The notes under the pieces were generated by a model. It made no database searches. It saw only the letters and a list, made by a program, of their open reading frames with translations, and had not been told where the DNA came from. 64,000 nt of DNA, from contig JBFXCS010000002.1 in NCBI GenBank assembly GCA_050181915.1, positions 496,001-560,000 of the forward strand, in the 5' to 3' direction. The position numbers were made by a program, and so were the translations under genes. Positions 35,861 to 44,662 of the stretch are shown here, piece by piece. This DNA comes from JBFXCS01 sp050181915 (GTDB taxonomy: Bacteria; Actinomycetota; Thermoleophilia; Miltoncostaeales; Miltoncostaeaceae). The stretch's first letter is position 1, and every line of letters begins with the position of its first letter.

Positions 35861-37267
35861 ATGACCCTCCCGCGCGCGCCCGGCGCACACGGGCAGCTGC
35901 AGGCCGCGGCGCGCGATCTCATCGGCACCCTCCCCGCGGGGAGGGTGCTGATGGACCAGGACGCGATGGAGGCGTTCCGCAACGACCAGGCGGAGCTGGT
36001 GACCGGCGGGCTGCCGATGGCGGTGGCGCGGCCGCACGACACCGCCGAGGTGCAGGCGGTGATGCGCGTCGCCGGCGCGCACGGCGTGCCGGTGGTGCCG
36101 CGGGGCGCCGGCAGCGGCCTGTCCGGCGGCGCGGCGGCCATCGACGGCTGCATCGTGCTGTCGACCGAGGCGATGACCCGCATCCTGGAGGTCGACGGCG
36201 CCAGCCTCCTCGCCCGCGCCGAGGCCGGCGTCCTGAACGGCGCCCTGGCCGCGGAGGCCGCGCGCCACGGGCTCTGGTACGCGCCCGACCCGGCGAGCCG
36301 CGACTTCTCCACCATCGGCGGCAACATCGCCACCAACGCCGGCGGGTTGTGCTGCGTGAAGTACGGGGTCACCCGCGAGAGCGTGCTCGGCCTCACCGCG
36401 GTCACCGCATCCGGGGAGATCCTGGAGGTGGGCGGCCGCACGGTGAAGCGCGTGGCCGGCCTCGATCTGCTGTCGCTGCTGGTGGGCTCGGAGGGGACCC
36501 TCGCGGTGGTGACCGAGGCGACCCTGCGCCTGCGGCCCGTGCCGCCCGCGCCGCTGACCGGCGCGGCCTACTTCCCCACCCTGGTCGCCGCGGGTCGGGC
36601 GGTCGCGGCGATCGCCGAGGCGCGCATCGCCCCGTCGATGCTGGAGCTGATCGACCGCGCCACCATGACGGCCGTGGAGCGGTGGCGGCGGCTCGACCTC
36701 GATCTCGAGTCGGCGGCGCTGCTCCTGTTCCAGTCGGACCTGCCGGGCGACGCGCGCCTGCGCGAGCTGGAGCGGGCCGCCGCGTGCTGCGAGCAGGCCG
36801 GCGCGAACCTGGTGGTGACCGCCGACGACGAGGCGGACAGCGCGATGCTGATGGAGGTGCGGCGCCTGTGCTTCCCGGCGCTGGAGCACCGCGGCGGCAC
36901 CCTGCTGGAGGACGTTGGCGTGCCCATCGCGCGCGTGCCGGACCTGCTGGCGCGCTGCGAGGAGATCTCCCGCGAGATCGGGCTCACCGTCGCCACCTTC
37001 GGCCACGCCGGCGACGGCAACATGCACCCCACCGTCGTCTTCGACCGCCACTCGGCCGAGGAGCGCGAGCGCGCCCTCGGCGCCGCCGGCCTGATCTTCG
37101 AGGCGGCGCTCGCCCTGGGGGGCACCATCACCGGCGAGCACGGCGTGGGCCTGCTGAAGCGCCCATGGCTCGAGAGCGACATCGGCCCGGTGGCCCGCCG
37201 CATCGGCCGGGGCATCAAGCACGCCTTCGACCCCCAGGGCATCCTCAACCCCGGCAAGGCGATCTAG
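35861..37267 (+). CDS. FAD-linked oxidase, GlcD/D-lactate dehydrogenase type
   Basis: 468 residues. The FAD_binding_4 domain has VPVVPRGAGSGLSGGAAAID and ASRDFSTIGGNIATNAGGLC, with GLDLLSLLVGSEGTLAVVTE. The C-terminal FAD-oxidase domain has TFGHAGDGNMHPTVV and GTITGEHGVGLLKRPWLESD, ending FDPQGILNPGK. It probably oxidises glycolate, D-lactate or another 2-hydroxy acid and passes electrons to the chain. No glcE or glcF is adjacent. Confidence 0.92.
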   Translation: MTLPRAPGAHGQLQAAARDLIGTLPAGRVLMDQDAMEAFRNDQAELVTGGLPMAVARPHDTAEVQAVMRVAGAHGVPVVPRGAGSGLSGGAAAIDGCIVLSTEAMTRILEVDGASLLARAEAGVLNGALAAEAARHGLWYAPDPASRDFSTIGGNIATNAGGLCCVKYGVTRESVLGLTAVTASGEILEVGGRTVKRVAGLDLLSLLVGSEGTLAVVTEATLRLRPVPPAPLTGAAYFPTLVAAGRAVAAIAEARIAPSMLELIDRATMTAVERWRRLDLDLESAALLLFQSDLPGDARLRELERAAACCEQAGANLVVTADDEADSAMLMEVRRLCFPALEHRGGTLLEDVGVPIARVPDLLARCEEISREIGLTVATFGHAGDGNMHPTVVFDRHSAEERERALGAAGLIFEAALALGGTITGEHGVGLLKRPWLESDIGPVARRIGRGIKHAFDPQGILNPGKAI

Positions 37268-37319
37268 CCGCCGGCACCGGCGCCTCGACGAAGCGGGGAA
37301 TCGCATCAGTGGTCACCAT

Positions 37320-37349
37320 CAGGTACCTAGACCACTTTCAGGTGCCTAC
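37320..37349. promoter_or_regulatory. Direct-repeat operator candidate before the MDR gene
   Basis: CAGGTACCTAG (37320-37330) and CAGGTGCCTAC (37339-37349) form a direct repeat with a 19-bp period; each copy contains the near-palindrome AGGTACCT/AGGTGCCT. It sits 35 bp before the start of the next gene, where an activator or repressor could bind. No regulator is adjacent. Confidence 0.5.
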
Positions 37350-37384
37350 TTCACACGGGTGACCGTGGGTGGCACGGTTCATCC

Positions 37385-38323
37385 ATGACCACTCGGACCA
37401 CATCCACCATTCCGGCGTTCGTCCCCGCTGCGGACGCCGATGCGGGCATCGTCCTCGCGGACGTGCCCACCCCCGAGCCGGCCGCCGACGAGGTGCTGAT
37501 CGCCGTCGAGGCCTACTCGGTGAACCGGGGCGAGGTGCACCTGCTCGCCGCCCCGCGCCCGGGCTGGCGACCCGGGCAGGACGTCGTCGGGCGCGTGCTG
37601 CAAGCCGCCGCCGACGGCGGCGGCCCGCGCGAGGGCGAGCGGGTCGTCGGCCACGCGATGCAGGGCGGCTGGGCGCCCGTGGTGCCCGTGCCCGCCTCGG
37701 CGGCCACCGTGCTGCCGGACTCGGTCCCCTCCACGGTCGCCTCCACCCTGGTGGTCGGCGGCCTCACCGTACTGCGGCTGCTGCGCCGCGCCGGCGCGCT
37801 CGCGGGCACGCGGGTGCTCGTGACCGGGGCGTCCGGCGGCGTCGGCCACGGGCTCGCCGAGCTCGCGATCGGCTCGGGCGCCGAGGTGGTCGCGGTGGCG
37901 CGGACCCCCGAGCGCGGCGAGCTGCTCCGCGGCTTCGGCGCCTCCACCGTCGAGCGCGTCGAGGACGCCGCCGGGCCCTTCGACGTCGTCTTCGAGTCGG
38001 TCGGCGGTGAGACGCTGGTGGCCGCCGTCGCGGCCGTCCGGCGCGGCGGCCGCGTGCTCCTCTTCGGCCAGGCGGGCGGCGAGCCCGCCCGGCTCGGCTT
38101 CGGCCAGCTGTTCAACGAGGCGATCGTCGAGGGGTTCGTCTACTGGGGCGCCGACGGCGGCGACATCGCCGGCGACCTCGCCCTCCTGGTGCGACTGGTG
38201 GAGACCGGCCGCCTGCACCCGCCGATCGGCGTCGTCGAGGACTGGCGCCGCACCCCGGAGGTGCTCGTGGACCTCCGCGACCGGCGGGTGCGCGGCAATG
38301 CCGTGCTGACGATCGGCGGCTGA
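37385..38323 (+). CDS. Quinone-oxidoreductase-like medium-chain dehydrogenase/reductase (zinc-independent)
   Basis: 312 residues. The GroES-like start has EAYSVNRGEVHLL and PGWRPGQDVVGRVLQAA. The Rossmann part has VLVTGASGGVGHGLAELAIG for NADPH binding, and VFESVGGETLVAAV. No structural zinc cysteines are visible. ATG 37385 is preceded by CACGGT ending 6 nt upstream, consistent with a leaderless mRNA. The substrate is probably a quinone or enone. Confidence 0.87.
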   Translation: MTTRTTSTIPAFVPAADADAGIVLADVPTPEPAADEVLIAVEAYSVNRGEVHLLAAPRPGWRPGQDVVGRVLQAAADGGGPREGERVVGHAMQGGWAPVVPVPASAATVLPDSVPSTVASTLVVGGLTVLRLLRRAGALAGTRVLVTGASGGVGHGLAELAIGSGAEVVAVARTPERGELLRGFGASTVERVEDAAGPFDVVFESVGGETLVAAVAAVRRGGRVLLFGQAGGEPARLGFGQLFNEAIVEGFVYWGADGGDIAGDLALLVRLVETGRLHPPIGVVEDWRRTPEVLVDLRDRRVRGNAVLTIGG

Positions 38324-38339
38324 CGGCCGGGCGGGCCCG

Positions 38340-38759
38340 TCACGCCGCGGGCGCGCGGGACGGCACCTCCTGCAGCAGCCAGCCGTTGCCGTCGGGATCG
38401 CTGAACGAGATGTACGAGCCGAAGTCGCGCCGCTCCGGGTCGAGCCCGGGCTCCCGGCCGGCGGCGCCGAAGTGGAAGGGCCCGGTCGCCTCGATCCCGC
38501 GCCGCCTCAGCTCCGCCTCCGCCGCCTCGATGTCGTGGACCACCAGGTGGAGGCCCTCGGCCGATCCGGGCGGCCGGGTGGCGATGCCCGTCCCGAAGGT
38601 GACCGAGCAGGCGGAGCCCGGCGGCGTGAACTGCACCACCCGGAATGCGTCGCCCGCCCGGTGGTCGACGTCCAGACGGAAGCCCAGCCGCTCGTAGAAC
38701 GCCTTGGCCCGGTCCACGTCGCTCACCGACAGCACCACCACCTCGAGCTTCCAGTCCAT
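38340..38759 (-). CDS. Glyoxalase/bleomycin-resistance (VOC) family protein
   Basis: 139 residues. The two beta-alpha-beta-beta-beta modules are visible in VVVLSVSDVDRAKAFYERLG and LHLVVHDIEAAEAELRRRGI, ending ISFSDPDGNGWLLQEV with the typical metal-ligand Glu. It may be a dioxygenase, lyase or antibiotic-binding protein. It faces the MDR gene tail to tail. Confidence 0.88.
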   Translation of the reverse strand: MDWKLEVVVLSVSDVDRAKAFYERLGFRLDVDHRAGDAFRVVQFTPPGSACSVTFGTGIATRPPGSAEGLHLVVHDIEAAEAELRRRGIEATGPFHFGAAGREPGLDPERRDFGSYISFSDPDGNGWLLQEVPSRAPAA

Positions 38760-38863
38760 GATCCCCTCCCGTGTCGTCCGGCCAGTGTCCTTCGCCCGTG
38801 GGACGCGCGCCAGGTCCGGAACTCATCGGTCGATGCGGCCGGCCGGTTGGCAGACTGGCGGGG

Positions 38864-40681
38864 ATGAGCGCGACCGCCGCGAGCCCGCAGGCCGACGAGA
38901 CCCATCCCCTGATCCGCCTGTGGCGGTACGCCGCCGCCCACCGCCGCCAGGTGCTGCTGGCCGCCACCCTGTCGGTGCTGAACAAGGTCTTCGACGTGTT
39001 CCCGGAGATCCTGATCGGCATCGCCATCGACGTGGTGGTGCGCGGCGACCAGTCGTTCGTCGCCGGCCTCACGGGGATGGAGGACCGCTGGGGGCAGCTG
39101 CTGCTGCTCGCCCTGGTGAACTTCGGCGTCTGGGTGTGCGAGTCGGCGAGCCAGTGGGGCTACGAGCTGGCCTGGCGCAACCTGGCCCAGACGGTCGAGC
39201 ACGAGGCGCGGATGGACGCCTACGCCCACATCCAGAACCAGGATCTCGCCTACTTCGAGGACGCCAGCACCGGCGGGCTGATGGCGGTGCTGAACGACGA
39301 CGTGAACCAGCTGGAGCGGTTCCTCGACGTCGGCGCGAACAGCATCATCCTGGTCGTCGCGAACGTGATCCTGGTCGGCATCGTGTTCCTGGTGGCGTCG
39401 CCGCTGATCGCCCTGGTGTCCTTCCTGCCGATCCCGGTGATCGTGTGGGCGTCGTTCCGCTACCAGCGGCGGCTGGAGCCCCGCTATCGCGCGATCCGCG
39501 ATCAGGTGGGGCGCCTGTCGGGCACCCTGGCGAACAACCTCGGCGGCATCGCGACGATCAAGGCCTTCACGGCCGAGCAGCGGGAGATCGACCGCGTGGC
39601 CGCCGAGTCGGAGGCCTACCGCCAGGCGAACCGGGCGGCCATCCGGCTGTCGTCCGCCTTCGTCCCGCTCATCCGCATGGCGATCCTGGTCGGCTTCACG
39701 ATGACCCTGCTGGTGGGCGGGAAGGCCACCATCGACGGGCACCTGGAGATCGGCTTCTTCTCCGTCCTGGTGTTCATGACCCAGCGCCTGCTGTGGCCGC
39801 TCACCGACCTGGGCGAGACCTTCGACCTCTACCAGCGGGCGATGGCCTCCACCCGGCGGATCCTCGATCTCCTGGCCGTGACGCCGACGGTCGTCGACGG
39901 ACCCGGGCCGGCCCTGCCGACGCCGGTGCAGGGGGCCGTCAGGTTCGACGACGTGCGCTTCGCGTACGCCGACGGCCCGGACGTGTTGCGCGGCCTGTCG
40001 ATCGACGTCCCCGCCGGCGAGACCCACGCCGTCGTCGGCCTCACCGGCGCCGGCAAGAGCACCATCGTGAAGCTGCTGCTGCGCCTGTACGACGTCACCG
40101 GGGGCCGTGTCACCCTGGACGGCCGCGACGTGCGCGACCTCGCGCTCGGCGATCTGCGCGGGGCGATCGGGCTGGTGAGCCAGGACGTCTTCCTCTTCGA
40201 CGGCACCGTGCGCGAGAACATCGCCTACGGCGACCCGGACGCCCCCGACGAGCGCATCGAGGAGGCGGCGCGCCTGGCCGAGGCGCACGACTTCATCCGG
40301 GCCATGCCGAACGGCTACGACACCGTGGTCGGCGAGCGCGGCCAGAAGCTCTCGGGCGGCCAGCGCCAGCGCCTGTCGATCGCCCGCGCGATCGTGCGCG
40401 ACCCGGCGATCCTGGTGCTCGACGAGGCGACCAGCGCGGTCGACAACGAGACCGAGGCCGCGATCCAGCGCTCGCTGGAGACCGTCTCGCGCGACCGCAC
40501 CACCATCGTGATCGCCCACCGCCTCTCCACCATCCGCAACGCCGACCGCATCCACGTGCTGGAGCGCGGCCGGGTGGAGGAGTCGGGCACCCACGACGAG
40601 CTGGTCGCGGCGGGCGGGCTCTACGCGGCCCTGTGGCGGGTGCAGACGGGCGAGCGCGGCGTGGAGGTGCGCTCGGACTGA
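38864..40681 (+). CDS. ABC exporter (fused permease and ATPase)
   Basis: 605 residues. The N-terminal part has six hydrophobic segments (about 35-310), and the ATPase has Walker A VVGLTGAGKSTIVK, Q-loop LVSQDVFLFDGTVRENI, signature LSGGQRQRLSIARAI, Walker B ILVLDEATSAVD and H-loop IAHRLSTIRNADR. It would act as a homodimer, or with a partner not seen here, exporting a lipid or drug. ATG 38864 is the first reasonable start; CAGACT ends 7 nt upstream. Confidence 0.92.
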   Translation: MSATAASPQADETHPLIRLWRYAAAHRRQVLLAATLSVLNKVFDVFPEILIGIAIDVVVRGDQSFVAGLTGMEDRWGQLLLLALVNFGVWVCESASQWGYELAWRNLAQTVEHEARMDAYAHIQNQDLAYFEDASTGGLMAVLNDDVNQLERFLDVGANSIILVVANVILVGIVFLVASPLIALVSFLPIPVIVWASFRYQRRLEPRYRAIRDQVGRLSGTLANNLGGIATIKAFTAEQREIDRVAAESEAYRQANRAAIRLSSAFVPLIRMAILVGFTMTLLVGGKATIDGHLEIGFFSVLVFMTQRLLWPLTDLGETFDLYQRAMASTRRILDLLAVTPTVVDGPGPALPTPVQGAVRFDDVRFAYADGPDVLRGLSIDVPAGETHAVVGLTGAGKSTIVKLLLRLYDVTGGRVTLDGRDVRDLALGDLRGAIGLVSQDVFLFDGTVRENIAYGDPDAPDERIEEAARLAEAHDFIRAMPNGYDTVVGERGQKLSGGQRQRLSIARAIVRDPAILVLDEATSAVDNETEAAIQRSLETVSRDRTTIVIAHRLSTIRNADRIHVLERGRVEESGTHDELVAAGGLYAALWRVQTGERGVEVRSD

Positions 40682-40690
40682 GGGGAGTCG

Positions 40691-40791
40691 ACGCAAAGTC
40701 CTCACCGCGAGAGCTTTGCGTTGCACGGACCACGCCAAGTCGACTTTGCCTCACCGCTGGAACGCAAAGAAATAGCCTCTAGACTTTGCGT
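40691..40791. promoter_or_regulatory. Double inverted-repeat operator and leaderless promoter of the Fic gene
   Basis: ACGCAAAG (40691-40698) pairs with CTTTGCGT (40714-40721) across 15 nt. A second pair, ACGCAAAG (40762-40769) and CTTTGCGT (40784-40791), has a 14-nt spacer. The last arm ends one base before the Fic start codon. TAGACT (40780-40785) ends 7 nt before the ATG at 40793 and is the probable -10, so occupation of the second pair should block transcription. Confidence 0.75.
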
Positions 40792-40792
40792 A

Positions 40793-41965
40793 ATGGATGT
40801 CGCGCTGCTCCGAGGGTCGCCGCTCGGCGAGTTGGTCCCGATATCGGGCACGGACGGCCGGACCGGCCGCGACTACGACCACTTCGCCTTCCTGCCCCAC
40901 CCGCTCCCCCGAGAGGTGGAGCTTCCCGCCGCGACGTGGACGGCGGTCGCGCGCGCCGAGGCCGATCTCGCCCGCCTCGACCAGGCCGCCCGACAGGTTC
41001 CCGAGCCGGCCCTGCTGAGACAGCCGGCGCTTCGCCGCGAGGCCCAGAGCACGAGCGCCCTGGAGGGGACCTTCGCGCCGATCGAGACGGTGCTGGAGTC
41101 CGACCTGGAGCGGCGGGGCCAGCTTCGCATGGACGTGCGCGAGATCCTGAACTACGTCGCGGCGGCGGAGGAGGGCTTCTCCTGGGTCGCCGAACGCCCC
41201 ATCACCCTCGGCCTCATCCGCACCCTCCAGCGGACGCTGGTGGAGGGCACGGACAGCGAGCACGACGACGCCGGGGGGCTGCGGTCGCGGCAGGTGTTCA
41301 TCGGACCACGCCACGCCCCTCTGGAGACCGCCCGGTTCGTCCCCCCACCCCCGGGCGACCGGCTGAGCGCGGGCATGGACGCGTGGATCGAATGGGTGGA
41401 CGACCCGCCGCGGGACATGCCGGCGGTCCTCCAGGCGGCCCTCGCCCACTACCAGTTCGAGACCCTGCACCCCTTCTCGGACGGCAACGGTCGCATCGGT
41501 CGGCTGCTGATCGTGCTCCAGCTCATCCGGCGGAGCGTGCTGACGCACCCGATCCTGGTGGTCTCACCATGGTTCGAGGTGCGCCGTGACCAGTACCAGG
41601 ACGCGCTCCTCGCGCTGAGCCGGACGGGGCGCTGGAGCGACTGGGTGGAGTTCTTCGCCACGGGCATCGCCGCCTCGGCGCGATCGACCCACGAACGCGT
41701 CGACACGCTGCTGACATGGCGCGACGACGCCATCGCCAGGGTCCGGGCCGCGGGGGTGTCGGGGCTGGCCGAACGCATCGCCGCCAACCTGATCGGCGCT
41801 CCGATCCTCACGCCCGGCCAGGCCGCGCGAGCCAACGGCGTGACGGCGCAGGGCGCGCGCAACGCCCTGAGGCGCCTGGCGGAGCTGGGCATCGTCACCG
41901 AGTCCAACCGGAACGGACGGCTCGTCTTCCACTCGGACGAGGTGGTCGACCTCATCCGCCGCTGA
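40793..41965 (+). CDS. Fic-domain AMP-transferase with C-terminal winged-helix domain
   Basis: 390 residues. The Fic core carries HPFSDGNGRIGR from residue 226, a full catalytic motif for transferring AMP from ATP to a target protein. An N-terminal inhibitory helix is present (STSALEG at 86-92, with Glu91), placing it in the class with N-terminal self-inhibition. The C-terminal 65 residues (ILTPGQAARANGVTAQGARN, then ALRRLAELGIV) form a winged helix. This layout resembles Fic proteins that repress their own promoter, and two inverted-repeat pairs lie directly upstream. No separate antitoxin gene is present. Confidence 0.9.
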   Translation: MDVALLRGSPLGELVPISGTDGRTGRDYDHFAFLPHPLPREVELPAATWTAVARAEADLARLDQAARQVPEPALLRQPALRREAQSTSALEGTFAPIETVLESDLERRGQLRMDVREILNYVAAAEEGFSWVAERPITLGLIRTLQRTLVEGTDSEHDDAGGLRSRQVFIGPRHAPLETARFVPPPPGDRLSAGMDAWIEWVDDPPRDMPAVLQAALAHYQFETLHPFSDGNGRIGRLLIVLQLIRRSVLTHPILVVSPWFEVRRDQYQDALLALSRTGRWSDWVEFFATGIAASARSTHERVDTLLTWRDDAIARVRAAGVSGLAERIAANLIGAPILTPGQAARANGVTAQGARNALRRLAELGIVTESNRNGRLVFHSDEVVDLIRR

Positions 41966-41968
41966 CGA

Positions 41969-42003
41969 CCCGGCCCTCGACGCGAGCACGACATCGGGCC
42001 GGG
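41969..42003. terminator. Hairpin between the Fic and sigma-factor genes
   Basis: CCCGGCCC (41969-41976) pairs with GGGCCGGG (41996-42003) in the 50-bp gap between converging genes. Confidence 0.5.
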
Positions 42004-42015
42004 ACGACCGGCCGC

Positions 42016-43242
42016 TCACCCCACGAGCTCCCCGCGCCTCCTCGTCAGGTAGGCCCGCTCGGCGGAGTTCTGCGTCGCGGCGATCGCGGCGTCGTATGCC
42101 GACCGGGCCTCCGCGCTGCGTCCGAGACGGCGCAGCAGCTCCGCCCGCGTCGCGTGCCAGGCGTGGTAGCCCTCCAGGGGGAGCCCGTCGACGATCGCAA
42201 GAGCGACCCCGGGCCCGTCGAGCTCGGCGATCGCGACCGCCCGGTTGAGGGTGACGATCGACGAGGGGTCCAGCTGGATGAGTTGGTCGTAGAGGGCCGC
42301 GATCTGCGACCAGTCCGTCGCCGTGGCCGCGGGGGCGTCGGTGTGGACGGCGTTGATCGCGGCGAGCAGCTGATAGCGGCCGGGCCGGTCGATCGCCAGG
42401 CAGGCGCGGACCAGGGCGTGGCCCTCGCCGATCAGGGCGTGGTCCCAGCCGCCGCGGTCCTGCTCGGACAGCGGCACCAGCTCGCCGTTGCGCACGCGTG
42501 CCGCACGGCGGGCCTCGGTGAGCAGCATCAGCGCCAGCAGTCCGGTGACCTCGGGCTGCGGCAGGAGGCCGTGGAGCACGCGCGCGAGGCGGATGGCCTC
42601 GCCGGTGAGCTCGCCCCGAACCGGGTCGCCGTCGCCCGTGGACAGGTATCCCTCGTTGAACACGAGGAACAGCACCGCCAGCACGCTGCCGACCCGCTCG
42701 GGCAGGTCGGCCGGCTCGGGGATCCGGTAGGGGATCCTCGCGGCCGCGATCTTCCTCTTAGCCCGCGTGATGCGCTGGGCCATCGTGGTCTCGGGGACGA
42801 GGAACGCCTCCGCGATCTCGGCGACGGTGAGCCCGCCGAGCAGGCGCAGGGTGAGCGCGATGCGCGCCTCCGTCGCGAGGGCCGGGTGGCAGCAGGTGAA
42901 GATGAGCCGCAGCCGGTCGTCCTCGACGGGGCCGGTCGGCTCATGGGGCGTGTCGTCGTGGAGCATCGACGCCTCCTCGTGCTTGCCGTCGCGCAGGCTC
43001 TCGCGGCGGAGCCGGTCGATCGCCCGGTTGCCGGCCGTGGTGGTGAGCCATGCCCCGGGGTTCGGGGGAACCCCGGAGGCCGGCCACGTCTGGAGGGCGG
43101 CCACCAGCGCCTCCCCGGCCGCGTCCTCGGCGACGTCGATGTCGCCGAAGCGGCGGACCAGGGAGGCGATCACGCGGCCGTACTCCTCACGGAAGACGCG
43201 CTCGACCGCGACGGTGGTGGCCGTTTCGGCCGAGCCGGGCAC
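42016..43242 (-). CDS. ECF42-type RNA polymerase sigma factor with TPR-like C-terminus
   Basis: About 408 residues. Sigma region 2 (FREEYGRVIASLVRRFGDID and GNRAIDRLRRE) and region 4 (LGGLTVAEIAEAFLVPETTM, AQRITRAKRKI) are followed by a long C-terminal domain (about 180-400) with helical repeats, including SSIVTLNRAVAIAELDGPG. This extension defines the ECF42 group, which is linked to DGPF-domain proteins. GTG 43242 begins 12 bp after the DGPF gene ends, so the two form an operon. Confidence 0.9.
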   Translation of the reverse strand: MPGSAETATTVAVERVFREEYGRVIASLVRRFGDIDVAEDAAGEALVAALQTWPASGVPPNPGAWLTTTAGNRAIDRLRRESLRDGKHEEASMLHDDTPHEPTGPVEDDRLRLIFTCCHPALATEARIALTLRLLGGLTVAEIAEAFLVPETTMAQRITRAKRKIAAARIPYRIPEPADLPERVGSVLAVLFLVFNEGYLSTGDGDPVRGELTGEAIRLARVLHGLLPQPEVTGLLALMLLTEARRAARVRNGELVPLSEQDRGGWDHALIGEGHALVRACLAIDRPGRYQLLAAINAVHTDAPAATATDWSQIAALYDQLIQLDPSSIVTLNRAVAIAELDGPGVALAIVDGLPLEGYHAWHATRAELLRRLGRSAEARSAYDAAIAATQNSAERAYLTRRRGELVG

Positions 43243-43253
43243 GGTCGATCGGC

Positions 43254-43616
43254 TCAGCCGATGCCGCCGAAGGGCCGCACCTCGACCGCGCCGCGGCACG
43301 CCTTCGACCCTTCCGCGGCGAGGCGGAGCGCGACGTCGAGGTCGGGGGCGTCGATCACCCAGAAGCCGCCGATGACCTCCTTGGTCTCCAGGTAGGGCCC
43401 GTCGGTCATGACCGGCTGGTCGCCCGTCCCGTCGACCACGGTCGCGGTCGAGGCCGACTGGAGCCCGCCGGCGAAGACCCAGTAGCCGTCGGCCTTGAGG
43501 CGGTCGTTGAAGGCGCCGGTCGCGGCGAACGCCTCCTCCATCGCCTCCTTGGACCCGTAGTTGCCGAACTCGCCCATCTCGGCCGGGCCGTGCACGGAAA
43601 GCAGGTAGTGAGCCAT
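43254..43616 (-). CDS. DGPF/YCII-like protein partner of the ECF42 sigma factor
   Basis: 120 residues with the DGPF-type motif MTDGPYLETKEVIGGFWVID, beginning AHYLLSVHGPAEMGEFGNYG. Members form small dimeric ferredoxin-like folds and occur in operons with ECF42 sigma factors, but their biochemical role is not settled. The ATG has GAGGAG 6-11 nt upstream. First gene of the two-gene operon. Confidence 0.9.
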   Translation of the reverse strand: MAHYLLSVHGPAEMGEFGNYGSKEAMEEAFAATGAFNDRLKADGYWVFAGGLQSASTATVVDGTGDQPVMTDGPYLETKEVIGGFWVIDAPDLDVALRLAAEGSKACRGAVEVRPFGGIG

Positions 43617-44404
43617 GTCGATCTCTCCTCGAGCTCCGGGGTGATCCCGATGATCACCCTTTCACCCTCACCACGAACGGCAACCCCGCGATACGACACC
43701 CCGCCGCAGAAGTTCCCGGTCGGAGGCCCTCGCTCCCGTTCAGGCGGTCTTCCCCTGAACGGCCCGCACAGTCCTTCACGCCACCCTTTCGCGCTGGCCC
43801 CGGCGATGGCTTGGGGGCTTCACGTGCACGCAGCAGATAATCATGTCCGTCGATTCGATGAACGTCATAGGACGATGCCTAAGACGTTGCTCAAGTCGAC
43901 TGGGCGGAGTCGTCTTCCACGTAAAGCGGACTATCTTCTTTGCACCGTGTCCCATCTCGGCACTGACGCGGAGGCCAAGACTGTCGCCCGTATGGGTTCC
44001 GAACAATTTCGCCCTAACCGCCGCCGCACGGTCTCGTCCAATTCTGGGCTTCCGGGGAGGCACGCTCCGTCTGATAGCGAAGTAGGCTGCCTCCCATGGA
44101 GGGGACACGGAGGACCGGCGTCGTCATCGAGACACAATCCTCAAACTCACCGTTCACCGATGAAGGTCGCCGAGTCCCCGGTGGGCGATGTCCGAGCTCG
44201 CCTATTGACGCGATCGAGAGCGACATCGATGACCACAGATCCAAACGATCTCGTCCCGATCCAATCTGCGGAAGCGGTACAGCGAACAATCGCCGCGGAA
44301 CAATGGGCAGGCGATGGCACAACCGACATCGAGAATCGCGTTGGCCCTCGCCCGTACCACCTCATGGCCCCGAGACCCCGCTACAAGCTGGGCCGACAAC
44401 GAGG
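43617..44404. other. Long non-coding-looking stretch with lower GC
   Basis: No convincing gene was found in about 790 bp. Base composition is visibly lower in GC than the rest, with AATTTC, TAATCATG and GATAATC-like runs. The short open frames (for example 43843-44085) have neither family motifs nor actinobacterial codon bias. The stretch probably contains decayed sequence at the left edge of an accessory island. Confidence 0.55.
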
Positions 44405-44662
44405 GGCCCGACATTCGGAAAGGGATTCGTGCACCGAACGGTGCCTCACATCACCTTGAGGTCGATCGCCCGCAAACCGGATGCCCACCACACCTACGCC
44501 AACATCGAGCGCACGCTGCGCGCAGAGATCGACGAGGAGGCGTGGGCGAGCCTCCACCGTGCGCGCAGCCGTCCGCTCGACCCGCCCGCTACCGGGAAGA
44601 TCGCCGTGAAGGTGATCAACCACTACGGCGACGAGGTGCTGAAGGTCTACCCCATCGACTGA
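44405..44662 (+). pseudogene. C-terminal remnant of an adenine-specific DNA methyltransferase
   Basis: The frame reads KGFVHRTVPHITLRSIARKP, then further on KIAVKVINHYGDEVLKVYPI, with the TGA at 44660-44662. I recognise both segments from the C-terminal half of large type III Mod-like DNA methylases. No SAM-binding (FxGxG) or DPPY motif survives, and no start codon is evident. The TGA overlaps the ATG of the ATPase gene (TGATG), so the methylase once headed the same operon. Confidence 0.65.

Noticed and set aside
43843..44085. 80-residue forward frame in the low-GC stretch
   Set aside because: No ribosome-binding site, no family motif and poor codon bias for this genome; it does not look like a real gene.
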